A stretch of 20,729 nt of DNA from Pelargonium cotyledonis (GCA_036897625.1 JAYMTA010001288.1:1-20729), one strand, 5' to 3'; positions 1 to 9,728 are shown, counted from the stretch's first letter. Made by a program: numbers and translations. Notes: a model not told the origin generated them from the letters alone.

Positions 1-78
1 GTAATGGGACTAGAACCTACGACCTTCCACATGAAGATGTGTGGCTTGACCATTGCGTCATCCTCTAGGAGACTTATA
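1..78 (-). mobile_element. tRNA-derived SINE head, cut by the window edge
   Basis: Read on the minus strand, this segment has a box A-like stretch (TGGTCAAGCC) followed about 35 bases later by a box B-like stretch (GGTTCTAGTCC, close to the consensus GGTTCGANTCC). This is the layout of the RNA polymerase III promoter of a tRNA-derived SINE. A clearly related copy in the same orientation lies at the other end of the window (about 20570-20725), and the two share the core GACGCAATRGT and CATGTGGAARGTCGT. The element's body continues beyond base 1, so its 3' end cannot be seen. The family name is not assigned. A working tRNA gene is unlikely because box B is imperfect and the sequence is a dispersed repeat. 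Confidence 0.55.
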
Positions 79-250
79 GTTGAGACTATTTGAATACACA
101 ATTTGCACATTTACTTTATCAAATAAATATATGTGTATTATATTTATAGATCATAAGTCAAAACATATATATTCAAATTTAGGTAAAAAAAAAACTATAA
201 ACCAATTTAATTTAAAATACGAAAGTCAAATTAAATCGTCGCTCCTTAGT

Positions 251-541
251 TTTTTTTTTCTTTTTTTGATCAACAATTAGTAACTTTTATTAAGCACCCG
301 GAGCCAAAAAAATAAAAGTACAAGCAAAGTGTACTAAAACTAACTCAAACACGAGATATGATCAGCCACCCAAGAGTTAAACCCAAAAACGAACGAGCTA
401 TCGATACATGAAATTAACGATAGAACAAAAGCCTGAACGCGAACTACCATGTCCTCATCAGTGGGGAGCGTATCCTGGAAGACGAGTCCATTCGAGCGAG
501 CCAGATAAACCACAAGGTAGCCAAACAAGAAGAGTCCCATA
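251..541 (-). mobile_element. 5'-truncated LINE (L1-type) tail, decayed
   Basis: On the minus strand an open stretch from about 540 to 340 encodes a peptide that looks like the extreme C-terminal region of plant non-LTR retrotransposon polyproteins. It carries a hydrophobic stretch, a 'YLARSNGLVFQ' segment resembling the usual W-x-x-RN-x-x-VF block, and then VRVQAFVLSLISCIDSS. After its stop comes about 60 bases of AT-rich trailer with AATAAAAG, then an A-rich tail on the minus strand (plus-strand T runs at about 249-270). The 5' part is missing, as is common for LINE insertions. No convincing target-site duplication was found. An old processed pseudogene is an alternative. Confidence 0.4.
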
Positions 542-544
542 GCT

Positions 545-2160
545 TTTATGCATATTTACTAACTTTTTTGTTTTGACAATATAATATGGTATTTAAATAA
601 TGTAGTGATTAATTTTTGTTGATAAATTTAAAAACAACACCTGTTTAGGTTCAGATGCACCTTGAAAACCCAAAATATGTAAATAAAAATTAGACCAACC
701 TGAAAAGGTACATTTCATGCCATGCTGATTGAACATTAATCTTCCCAATGCTCAAATGTGAGGTCCATTTCAATAAATTGACAATAATTGAAAATGATCC
801 TTCACCTAAATAATTTGGCCATCTTTCACTAGTTGATTATTCAAGTGCTCAATTTTCTTCCGCTTCGTTGTATAAATCGATATTCATGTCGTTCAATAGT
901 AAATATCAAATCAAACATGTAAATCTCATCATACACTAATCGATTTTCATGTCGTTTAATAGTAAATATCAAATTAGACGTGTAAATCTCGTTAGAGATG
1001 TGAATACTACAAAAGGGATCATACATTTAAATTTTATTATAAAGTCATGAGGGATATGCAAAGTAGAGCACACGCTAAATAATTAGCAGTATGTTGCGTT
1101 GAAATTCACCTCAACAATCACACGTAGCAGCAGAGAGTCTTATTTCACTATTCAGTTAGTTCAACGTTGTTGATGCTCAGTTTTGTACCGATTGTACGTT
1201 AATATTTTGAATGTTATCATGCGACAAATATCAAATCAAATGTTTATCTCACTCTAGAGACTGAGTGAAATCTGCAAAAGGGTGCTAAGTCAGTATAAGG
1301 AAAATTTGAGAGCAAGAGCTCTTGAGAATGGTTCAAATGTAACAATGTAATGTGGAGAAAGTATAAAATGATTAAACCTTTCACCAAAATTGTATGACAT
1401 GTCATTTTTATTGATTGTTATTTTAGTCAGGGTCCAGTTTAAGTGATGACATGTCATTTGTATTGTATGACGATTCGAATTTATAATGTATCATCAGTCA
1501 TATTTAAAATTGTATGTACACTTCACATATTACTCATAAAATAGCTGCAGATGATTAGAACATATCAATTGTCACATTAATATTGGCCTACATTGTTAAT
1601 AACGACTTAAACCAATTCATTCTCAATCATATTAGTGTATCAAACATGACTAATACTCACTTTATCCTAACATAAATAGACCATAACCAAACTAAATCAA
1701 AACATCAACGACGAGACATTTTAATTTGTATATAGTTTCAAATTATATTTTTCGAGTTAAGACTAGGGATTGCAGGTCAATAACAATCGACCGTATTCAA
1801 GCCGAAAAAGTTACGAACATTGAAAACAAGTTTAAAACAAAACAAAACAAAACATTTTAAGATTTTCTTAATAATTAACTAGATAAATTTGCATTTTTAA
1901 CATTATTAATGTTAAAAACAAACAACATGGACACTATGCAAACTCCACATTCTCATGAAAACTATAGAATAATCAAAGCAACTTGTGTGGATGATAAGAT
2001 TAATTAAGGGTTGCTAATCGTGCTTATGCATATGTTTAAAGTTTTAATGAGATAATAGCTTTTCTCTTTATCGAGGGTTGCAAATTTTAGGTGTAAAAGA
2101 TGCGCGTTCGGTCGATTTGACCCGAAAAATAATCGGGCATATTTTATACATTCCATACTT
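545..2160. other. AT-rich intergenic DNA, no gene recognised
   Basis: This 1.6-kb stretch has no reading frame that looks like a protein and no splice-consistent chain of exons. It is AT-rich, with a 63-bp direct duplication near 876-1000 (listed separately) and two copies of the 12-bp perfect palindrome ATGACATGTCAT at 1394-1405 and 1446-1457. A short A/C-rich run of AAAAC units lies near 1838-1853. It is probably old, decayed repeat sequence upstream of RPN3. Confidence 0.6.
876..1000. repeat. Two-copy 63-bp direct repeat
   Basis: The segments beginning at 876 and 939 are tandem copies with a 63-bp period. Both start ATCGAT(A/T)TTCATGTCGTT and continue with AATAGTAAATATCAAAT and TGTAAATCTC. 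Differences are scattered single bases, so the duplication is not recent. A weaker echo (ACAAATATCAAATCAAATG) is seen near 1223. The minus-strand reading frame across it is a by-product of the repeat and is not called as a gene. Confidence 0.75.
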
Positions 2161-2179
2161 GAAAAAGAGTGTCGGGGCC

Positions 2180-2467
2180 AAGTTGTGTTCTTGCTGAATA
2201 TTTAAATGAGGTCACTTCAACGTTTTTGCTTCTTCTCTCTCCTGCCCCGTGACCTGAAAAAATCTTTGTCCCGTATCCGTTCAGATCGGGGACATCGGTT
2301 CCCGTTGAGTTCGAGTTATTAGGAGAAGATCGATCGTTTTGGTGCATTATCCGTTAAATATTTGTGAACCCACCCAACCGGATATATCAGATCCAAGCTC
2401 GACCCACAATTGGCGCTGAACATCTAAACGACGTCGCTTCAACGTTTCTGCTTCTTCTCTCTTCCTC
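2180..2467 (+). repeat. Duplicated RPN3 leader/promoter segment (two copies)
   Basis: A block near 2193-2252 (GCTGAATATTTAAATGAGG, then CACTTCAACGTTTTTGCTTC) is repeated at about 2415-2467 (GCTGAACATCTAAACGACG, then CGCTTCAACGTTTCTGCTTC), an offset of roughly 222 bases. Both copies end in a CT-rich stretch (CTTCTTCTCTCT). The downstream copy sits directly before the RPN3 coding start and probably includes the core promoter and leader. The upstream copy looks like an older, diverged duplicate. The sequence between them contains a stretch with CCCGTATCCG/GATCGGGGAC-like words that may be inserted repeat DNA. Confidence 0.6.
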
Positions 2468-2658
2468 AACCAAACACAGTCTCAGTCTCGGGAACCTGTA
2501 GCTTCTCTTCTCTGGTTTCTCCAGATCGGAACAAACCCTAGGCGATTTGTGCCACAATTGTAGGTGCATTTCTTCGAATTCTGCTCTGAATTCGACTCAA
2601 ATCCGTTTTTCGAGCTTCAATTTCACGTGTTTCGTGTGATTTTACAGTTTCTGCAACA
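2395..2658 (+). promoter_or_regulatory. RPN3 proximal promoter and 5' leader
   Basis: This region carries features common in leaders of plant housekeeping genes: a pyrimidine patch at about 2448-2467, a telo-box-type AAACCCTAG at 2533-2541, and a palindromic GACGTC core near 2430 that could bind bZIP factors. No convincing TATA box is visible. A short leader intron, with donor TAG|GTGCAT near 2563/2564 and acceptor TTTACAG ending at 2647, is possible but unproven. The transcription start cannot be fixed from sequence. Confidence 0.45.
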
Positions 2659-5600
2659 ATGACTCAAGACGTCGAGATGAAAGAGCTCCCAGCTCCCTCC
2701 AATTCAGCTTATTCGTCTCCCACTTCCACTCTACACAGTAAGAACCGCGATTTTCACATTGTTCGAGTGTTGTTTTGTGGTAATCGCGCTTTGAATTCAG
2801 ATTTGGAGCAAATTTTTGATTAGTTTTCTGAATTTTGGTATTTTGTTTTGCAGATTTGAAGGAGATCGCGTCTCTGATAGAGACAGGCGCGTATGAAAGG
2901 GGGGTTCGGAGGATCGGGCGAGCCATTCGGCTCACCATGGCATTGAGGAGGAAGTTGAAGGTGAAGGTGCTCTCTGCGTTTCTCAATTTTGCACTTCCAG
3001 CAGGATCTGAAGTTCATGGGAGATTGTGCTCCTATCTTCCGAAGGTACATTTTGATTTGAAAAGCATTGTTTGTTCTGTATAGTTTTTTCCAATGCGTGC
3101 CAATTGTTGGAAGAAATTTCTTAAGCATTAGTACTAGAAACATAGTTGTATATGGATCATGTATATAGATTTATTGGATGATCAATTGTGGAGTTGAGCA
3201 TTGGTTGTGGATATTGTATAGAAATTTGAGGCTTTAGGATAGATTTGCAATTGTTTGTGGTTCAGTTCCCTTAGCACTTACCAGTTTAACAGTACACGGC
3301 CATGCCTACCTGCTGCTCGTGCATGTGGTGGTCCTCTGATGCACTGCTCTGGCAAGTGGCAATACCTTCAGCATTTGCCAGTTGTTTTCGTATTCAGGAG
3401 ACTGTCTTTTGACCCCTTGTTGAGACAATGGTGTGAGACAATGCCATCCTTGTTTGATCTCTTAAATTATGTAAGATGTAGGCGTTTTAGGCCTTTGGAC
3501 ATTTCAAGAGGGTAAGAGTCATGTTTCGATGTCCCCGAACTCGTGGTTTCTGCTTCTTGTGATGATATCTTTGTCTATTTTGAGTACTTGAAATATCAAT
3601 TGGTTATTGTTATTGTTATTCTTTTTATTTTTTTTGCCCTCCCCTCTCATCCCTATGGGTGGAGGTCAGAACATAATTTTATTAATCTATTCGAACTTGG
3701 ATTACATCATTTTGAAGGTAACTCATATCCATTGCTTCAAAACTCTTGCACCAATCTTAACACGCTGCTTTGTAAATTCACAGTAAATGAAATCCAACAC
3801 ACGCACACTTCTCTCCTCACCGACATGATTGTGGAGCCAATTCCTCAAAGAGGCCTGATATTTTATTGATTTTCTTGTTTGAAAAACTCATTAGAATTGA
3901 TACCGATTTTAATACGTAATGGGTTACAATCAGAATCTGTAAGACAGAGCATAACGACCCATAACAAATTACAGGATCCTAACTACCCTAGTGTAGCATT
4001 ATTGTCAAATGTCAATTGCTGAAGTTTGAGTCTAATAGTCTATTTATCAATTGTTATTCTGACTTCACCACTACAAATTAAATCATATTTGTCCTTAACA
4101 CATATTGATTTTTCTCTTATCAGTAAAAGCTAGTAGTTTTTCTTTCGAGGACAGTAAATTTATTAGATACTGTGTACAGGAGGATGAACATTATATGGAA
4201 GTTGATACTGCGACATCTGTCACACATGCCCCCACAAAGCACTCCTTGCCTGAGTTAGAGATTTACTGTTATCTGCTTGTACTGATGTTTCTGATTGATC
4301 AGAAGAGGTACAGTGAGGTAAAGAAACATATAAGCACATCATGGCTTTTGTCTTTTCTTTATTTATTTTTCATCAACTGGATTCAAGATGGTATCTATAT
4401 CCTCCAGGCTAAAGCTTGTTCCACAGCTAGCATTGCCCGGGTAAAGAGTATAAATAGAAGAACAGTTGATGTTTTAGCATCGAGACTCTACTTCTATTAC
4501 TCTCTTAGCTATGAACACACTGGTGATCTTGCTGAAATTAGAGGGTGAGTTGTATATTACCATGTATATATTTTTGTCATCTGTTATTCATATTTTTATG
4601 CATGCCCACTCTGACACTATCACACAGAACATAGAAATAGTTATATTTGATTGAACAGCAAAACAAGTAACTTAAATGAACACATTATTTTTTCTGACTT
4701 GGATGTTACATATGTGCTCCCTTACAGCAACCTGCTTGCGCTGCACCGTATTGCAACATTGCGCCATGATGAGCTCGGTCAGGTAAGTTGTGGAATCACA
4801 GAAGCTATGATGTCATGTACATGTTGCTTTGGTCTCATGCTTAAACTTGGATGTGCTGCAGGAAACACTTCTCAATTTACTTCTTCGGAATTACCTCCAT
4901 TACAATTTATATGATCAGGCAGAGAAGCTGAGGTCAAAGGCGCCCCGGTTTGAAGCTCACTCAAATCAGCAGGCAATTGTTTATTATTGAAGTTGTTAAT
5001 ATATTGTTTTTATATCTTTAGTGTCTCCTATAGTCCTATTGGTTTTGAATATGTGCCCGTTTTACACAGAAAATAAATTGCATTCTCCATTTTTTTATTT
5101 GGATCAGACATTTCGGATTTTGCGTGCTCTTAAAACATTTTTATATGATCAAGTATAAGCATTGTTGACACAACATCAACTTTGCAAATTGAGTATTAGT
5201 GATGAAGACATGCGCTTTTCTAGGGTTCCTCTCTTGCACCATTCAGCTCGTTACTTTCAAATTTGATGTCATAATTTTCGTTCTTTGTTCTGTATATAGT
5301 GCTTTGTTTGTGCCTATGGAGAACTTTATTTATGTTGGAAATGTGAAAAATGTGAATACTTCATCTGAAAACTAATATATACAATCATATTGGTATTTTT
5401 GTACGTATGAATATATTGTGTGGGATTGGTTGGTATGTCAACTGATCTTACTTATGAATGGAGGCTGTGGCATTATTTGAGGGAGGCATCAATCAGCTAT
5501 ACAGCATCAAGTTAGTTATGATTGCTTATGATAAGACAGTTTACTATTCCTTGCAGTTTTGCCGGTACCTATTTTACCTGGGAAAGATTAGGACGATTCA

Positions 5601-6475
5601 GTTGGAGTACACAGATGCAAAAGAGTCCCTTCTGCAGGCTGCTCGGAAGGCTCCCATTGCAGCTCTTGGTTTTCGAGTTCAATGCATCAAGTGGGCGATC
5701 ATTGTGCGTCTACTGCTAGGAGAAATCCCCGAGAGGACCGTGTTCATGCAGAAGGGCATGGAGAAGGCTTTGAGGCCATACTTTGAGCTGACAAATGTGA
5801 GTTTCTACTTGTCATATACCTTTGAGTCATTTTATTTAGTTCCATCGTTCAAATTTTAGTAGTGAGAAATGTTATTTACTATTGTTGTCCAGGAAGCGAA
5901 AATAAAAAATGAAAAAATCCAAGCTTAAAATCTTCCTCTCTGATTAAATTTGTCTTCTACAGGCTGTCCGAATTGGGGATTTGGAGCTCTTCAAAAACGT
6001 TGCCGAGAAGTTCTCAACTACTTTCACTTCAGACCGGACCAACAACTTGATCGTAAGGCTTCGCCACAACGTCATAAGAACCGGGCTACGCAACATCAGC
6101 ATCTCCTATTCTTGCATTTCTCTCGTTGACGTTGCCAACAAGCTGCACTTGGACTCTCCAAATCCTGTCGCTGACGCTGAGAGCATCGTATCCAAAGCAA
6201 TAAGAGATGGCGCGATTGATGCTACTCTCGACCACGGAAATGGTTGGATGGTTTCGAAGGAGACCGGTGACATATACTCCACAAATGAACCTCAAGCTGC
6301 TTTCAACTCGAGGATCTCCTTTTGCCTCAATATGCATAACGAGGCAGTGCGTGCGCTTCGCTACCCACCAAATTCGCACAAGGAGAAGGAAAGTGCAGAG
6401 AAGAGGAGGGAGAGGCAGCAGCAAGAACAGGAGCTTGCAAAGCATATAGCTGAGGAAGATGACGACGAGTTTTGA
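2659..6475 (+). CDS. RPN3: 26S proteasome non-ATPase regulatory subunit 3 (RPN3/PSMD3)
   Basis: RPN3 is a PCI-domain subunit of the lid of the 19S regulatory particle. It helps dock and stabilise the lid of the 26S proteasome in nucleus and cytosol. Coding exons: 2659-2737, 2854-3044, 4180-4317, 4408-4544, 4728-4782, 4862-4972, 5557-5796, 5963-6475. They join in frame to 487 aa, close to the plant family length of about 488. The start is the ATG opening MTQDVEMKE, typical of plant RPN3. Residues about 75-315 form the helical-repeat region (for example [20 protein letters not shown] and [14 protein letters not shown]). The PCI winged-helix part lies near 318-420 ([30 protein letters not shown]). 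The tail has a charged helix at about 447-475 and the acidic end EEDDDEF. Intron 6 (4973-5556) appears to be GC-AG; a GT donor six bases later would insert Ala-Ile in frame. Other introns are GT-AG. No frameshift or internal stop is seen. Confidence 0.95.
3045..4179 (+). other. RPN3 intron 2 (1135 bp)
   Basis: This is the largest intron of RPN3, bordered by AAG|GTACAT and TGTGTACAG|GAG. It joins the N-terminal part of the protein to the EDEHYMEVD segment in phase 0. It contains several open stretches of 80-110 codons on the plus strand, but none resembles a known protein and they use intron-like AT-rich sequence. No structured repeat was recognised inside it. Confidence 0.8.
4973..5556 (+). 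other. RPN3 intron 6 with apparent GC donor
   Basis: The conserved protein order ...[17 protein letters not shown] requires exon 6 to end at CAG (4970-4972). The intron then starts GCAATT, not GT. The acceptor is the normal TTGCAG ending at 5556. GC-AG introns are a known minor class of U2 introns, usually with a strong AG|GC context as here. A GT six bases downstream (4979-4980) would keep the frame and add two residues (Ala-Ile). RNA evidence would be needed to choose between them. Confidence 0.7.
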
Positions 6476-6890
6476 GTATTGAATATATAATTTGCGGCTC
6501 TTTCGGTTAGTTCATTTGACGCTTTCTTTGAGTTGTGAATCTTTTAGTTTTGATTACTTAATATATGGTCTGCAACTGTTTCGGGTTGTTCATTAGATGA
6601 TTTCTTCGGGTTGTGAATCTTGGTTTGGCAAGAAAATTTCAGTTTTCATGGATAGTTTTCGATTACTATTGTAGCTGATGTTTTCAACGTTTCAAGACTT
6701 TCTAATGCTTCACATTATCAAATCATTATAGGGTTCTTGTGAAGCACGTAGCTTCGGAGGACGATGAGTTTTTAATTTTCATTGCCTGATATATAGTATG
6801 TCTGCGACTGTTTTGGTGTAGTTTATGGAAACTTCAGTTTTCAATTGCTATAGTAGCTTTCTATTACAGTAGTTTTCAACTCCTAGAATA
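6435..6890 (+). repeat. Partial duplications of the RPN3 3' end
   Basis: The last codons and trailer of RPN3 (about 6435-6520: AAGCATATAGCTGAGGAAGA, then GACGAGTTTTGA and ATATATAA...TGCGGCT) recur in diverged form at about 6737-6830 (GAAGCACGTAGCTTCGGAGG, then ACGATGAGTTTTTAA, ATATATAG and TGCGACTG). A middle copy of only the trailer part lies near 6546-6625, with TGC(G/A)(G/A)CT...GTTGTGAATCTT repeated at 78-bp spacing (6493 and 6571). Two later segments (about 6640-6690 and 6831-6890) also match each other (TTCAGTTTTCA...TAGTAGCT/TGTAGCT). The copies lie in the 3' UTR or just beyond it, and have no independent coding role. Confidence 0.65.
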
Positions 6891-7126
6891 TATGATTTAA
6901 GATGGTCTTCTTATATCGTGCCACTTTTGTTTTGGAATGGTCGATTTAGTGTTCATTTGATTTCAAAACGGAAATGCAATTGTGTCAAAACTTAAAACTT
7001 CTTGATTCATTAAGTGGCAAGACATTTCAGGACTGATGAAAAGTAGATTGATATAAACAAGTGCGATTTTCAGCCCGGTCTGTTTAAGCCCGAAACACGC
7101 TGTGTAAAATATACCTATGTGGTGTA

Positions 7127-7146
7127 TATACACACACACACATATA
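7127..7146. repeat. CA microsatellite
   Basis: A short CA dinucleotide run flanked by TATA on both sides. It lies in the convergent 3' region between RPN3 and TRAPPC2L. Confidence 0.9.
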
Positions 7147-7274
7147 ATTAACTAATCAAGTACAATTGGCAAAGAAAAAAAGAAGTTATAGAAACACAAA
7201 TACAAGAATTGAAGCCTAAAAATTTTGAAGTTGGTAATAGACATTTCTTGAAACAACAAATGGGCACAGTAAAT

Positions 7275-7441
7275 TTTGGGTTAATTTTATAGAATGAGAA
7301 TGAGATTTCTATTCCAAAGTCATTCTCATGACAAAAAATGGTAATCCAAACATGAACAACGAACAAGAATCTTATTCTCATTCTCATTCTCATTCTTATT
7401 CTTGATTCTCATTCAAGAATAAAAGTTGTAATCCAAACGTC
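7275..7441 (-). mobile_element. MITE-like inverted repeat in the TRAPPC2L 3' region
   Basis: The arms GAATGAGAATGAGAT (7292-7306) and ATTCTCATTCTCATTC (within 7374-7396) are complementary and could form a hairpin. The 11-bp word GTAATCCAAAC occurs twice (7341-7351 and 7428-7438). The minus-strand end reads GGACGTTTGGATTAC, a form seen at the ends of small non-autonomous plant DNA transposons. The element starts only about 9 bases after the TRAPPC2L stop codon, so it probably forms part of the 3' UTR. The family and exact ends are uncertain, and the ATTCTC run may partly be simple-sequence expansion. Confidence 0.45.
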
Positions 7442-7449
7442 CAATTGAT

Positions 7450-9728
7450 TCACGTGGCTGAACTTAACGCGAATGACTTGACTATGGTGCTCACCCTTTC
7501 TGCAAAAGTTTTGGATGTTATCTTCTTGCCCGGAACATGAAATGGGTTCGAGACTGCATCCACATAAGCAGCATGAAACCTCCTGAAAAACTATATAAAC
7601 AAGAGAAACAATGATTAGAGCTCGTATCTTAAAACGCTAACCCTAACCGTGAAGTAGGCAGTGGTAAAATGAAAATTCATTTGAATTTACAACAACAGAT
7701 TGTCAAAAGAGGTTAAATAACATTACTCCCTAATCTCTATGACCCAAAATGAGTGTCTTACATTCATGTTATGAATTTTTTTCAAAGAGAAGTGAATTAG
7801 TGATGGATATTTCCCCAAGCACCCCTATGTGCATTTGTTGCAATAAACTCTATGGATTTTTGACTAACTTATTACGAGGATATTATTGACAATTCAAGTA
7901 TAACTTCTGAAAAGAAAAAAAAAAGGCGACACTCATTTTGGGACATCTAATCAGCATAAATGGCTTGTCGTGTTGCATATAGGCTATTAGGCCAGGCGTA
8001 AGCATACAAAATAGAAGATTCAGATTATAGTATAAACAAAATCTCGAATAATATAGAAATTGGAGGATTCCACCTAAACACAATACCACTATGTTTCTCG
8101 AGCAAAAGTATCACACTTACATTTCTCACATCTGCATCTCGGACATCTAGATCCGTACTCACCAAAATAAACTTCACCTTTGTATTAGTCAAATATCCGT
8201 ACCTACACATTACCATAGACAATGAACACCACTAACGAAGTGACTATCCAAAAACACTTCACTTATCAAGTAATGATCTAAATCCAATCAAAATAACTTA
8301 CACTTTGTAATTTTCAGTTGGATAGAGCAGCCCAAGAAATGTCTCGTTCAATGTCGAACCAGATTTTTTTGGATTGTTCACTGAACACAACACAGCTTCA
8401 AATCAGAAAAAGTCAAGAAACCTTAAAGCTTTAACTGAAATTTTTGGGGAAAGTGATCATGATGTTCATGAGCACAACCGGATCGATGACCAAGCACCAA
8501 ACATTCACTACAGAATTAGCAAAAAAGCAATAATATAGAATCCATTGTATACATAACAAATCCAAATACACGCAGGTCATGAAAACTAGGATCGGCAGAA
8601 AAAATAATACCAATGTACGCAGGTCATGAAAACTAGGATCGGCAGAAAAAATAATACTAATGTATAATTCATAATTATGAAAAAGAGAAGCTCCAAACCC
8701 GAACAAGTCATGAAAGAAGAAGAAGAAAGAGAAGCTCGAACAAGAAGAAGAAGACACCACACAAAGAAGACACCACACAAGCATTACAGAACAAGAAGAA
8801 GAAGACACCACACAAAGAAGACACCACACAAGCATTACAGATCAAGAAGAAGAAGACACCACACAAGCATTAGCAAAAAAACAGCAGACACCACACAAGC
8901 ATTACAGAACTAGCAAAAAAACATCTCCAAACCCGTACAATTCATGAAAGGTAGATTTGTGAGGACAATGATCATGATGTTCACGAACAAGAGAAGAAGA
9001 AGAGACACCACAGAAGCATTACAGAACTAGCAAAAAAAACAGCTCCAAACCCGTACAATTCATGAAAGGTAGATTTGTGAGGACAATGATCATGATGTTC
9101 ACGAAAAAGCTCCATATTGTGGACAATGATCATGATGTTCATGAGCACATCCTGATTGGTGACCAAACACCACACATTCGCTACAGAATTAGCAAAAAAA
9201 CACTAATATATAATTCATAAACCGAACAAAAAAACGGGTCCAAATTAGTACAAATTATGAAAATTCAAAGCTACAATGTAAATATTGGGGACAATGATCA
9301 TCATGTTCATGAGAACCAAACACCACACAAGCACACAGAATTAGCAAAATAAAGAACAGCTTCAAGTCCGTACATATCATGTAAACTTAAATCGACAGTG
9401 ATCATGATCTTCATGAAGACGACCAGATCGGTGGCCAAACACCACACTCACTACAGAATTAGCCATAGAAAATGGAGAAACTGAACAGTGTACGAAATCT
9501 ATACCACGTTCGTCGACGACATCGAGCGAGCAATGAACAATATGGTGGAGCTTCAGAGCATCTTCGCCCTCAGTGAAGCTTTGTATATACAACGGATTGT
9601 TCTGCGCCAAAATCGCACCCAAAATCATCAATTTCCGGCGTATTGTACAGAAACAGGTAGAGATTAAGAACAAGGAATAATAAGATCAGTCGTACCTGGT
9701 GGCCGACGACGGCGACGCAGACGATCAT
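7450..9728 (-). CDS. TRAPPC2L: TRAPP complex subunit 2-like protein (TRAPPC2L)
   Basis: TRAPPC2L is a small longin/SNARE-like-fold subunit of the TRAPP tethering complexes, which act as Rab-GTPase exchange factors in ER-Golgi and later traffic. Coding exons on the minus strand, in order: 9696-9728, 9505-9601, 8302-8380, 8121-8202, 7450-7590. They join in frame to 143 aa, a normal length for the family. All introns are GT-AG. Recognisable stretches: MIVCVAVVGHQ (1-11), NNPLYIQSF...LKLHHIVHCSLDVVDER (12-43), NNPKKSG...TFLGLLYPTENYKV (45-70), YGYLTNTKVKFILVSTDLDV (71-90), and FHAAYVDAVSNPFHVPGKKI (102-121). The start is the only upstream ATG in frame and gives the usual MIVCVAV opening. Intron 2 is 1124 bp and repeat-filled, and was probably enlarged by insertion or tandem growth. 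Splice borders were placed from sequence and memory of the family. The gene is divergent from UBC23 and convergent with RPN3. Confidence 0.93.
8570..8663. repeat. 47-bp tandem duplication
   Basis: Two adjacent near-identical 47-bp copies begin at 8570 and 8617 (ACGCAGGTCATGAAAACTAG ... AAAAAATAATAC). They differ by about one base, so the duplication is young. It lies inside TRAPPC2L intron 2. Confidence 0.9.
8740..8892. repeat. 51-bp purine-rich minisatellite (about three units)
   Basis: Units start at 8740, 8791 and 8842, each with AAGAAGAAGAAGACACCAC followed by ACACAAGCATTACAG. The third is shortened. A looser fourth piece (CAGACACCACACAAGCATTA) follows at about 8883. On the plus strand the array happens to be open and would give a repeated RRRRHHT-type peptide. 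This is a by-product of the repeat within an intron of the opposite-strand gene, not a called gene. Confidence 0.85.

Larger units (their letters stand above)
8440..9470. repeat. Composite tandem-repeat region in TRAPPC2L intron 2
   Basis: A core TGATCATGATGTTCA (with small variants) occurs at 8454, 8969, 9087, 9127, 9295 and 9399. After several of these comes a shared tail: GACCAA(A/G)CACCA(A/C)ACATTC, then (C/G)CTACAGAATTAGCAAAA. Units between copies vary in length (40-515 bases), so this is a scrambled array and not a regular satellite. Two inner arrays are listed separately (8570-8663 and 8740-8892). The whole block lies within the second intron of TRAPPC2L (8381-9504). Its origin may be a degenerate transposon or slippage-driven growth. 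Confidence 0.8.

Noticed and set aside
1-78. A functional tRNA gene on the minus strand
   Set aside because: Box A and box B-like words are present, but box B is imperfect, no clean cloverleaf was evident, and a related dispersed copy at 20570-20725 indicates a SINE.
2144-2569. Minus-strand frames of 60-67 codons upstream of RPN3
   Set aside because: They are antisense to the duplicated leader region and share sequence only because of that duplication.
3255-3869. Open frames of 86 and 108 codons on the plus strand
   Set aside because: They lie inside RPN3 intron 2, resemble no known protein, and the flanking exons join in frame without them.
8677-8913. Plus-strand reading frame with repeated Arg-rich SRRRRHHTKKTPHKHYR-type units
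   Set aside because: It is the direct translation of a 51-bp purine-rich minisatellite inside an intron of TRAPPC2L, with no recognisable domain, promoter or flanking coding sequence.
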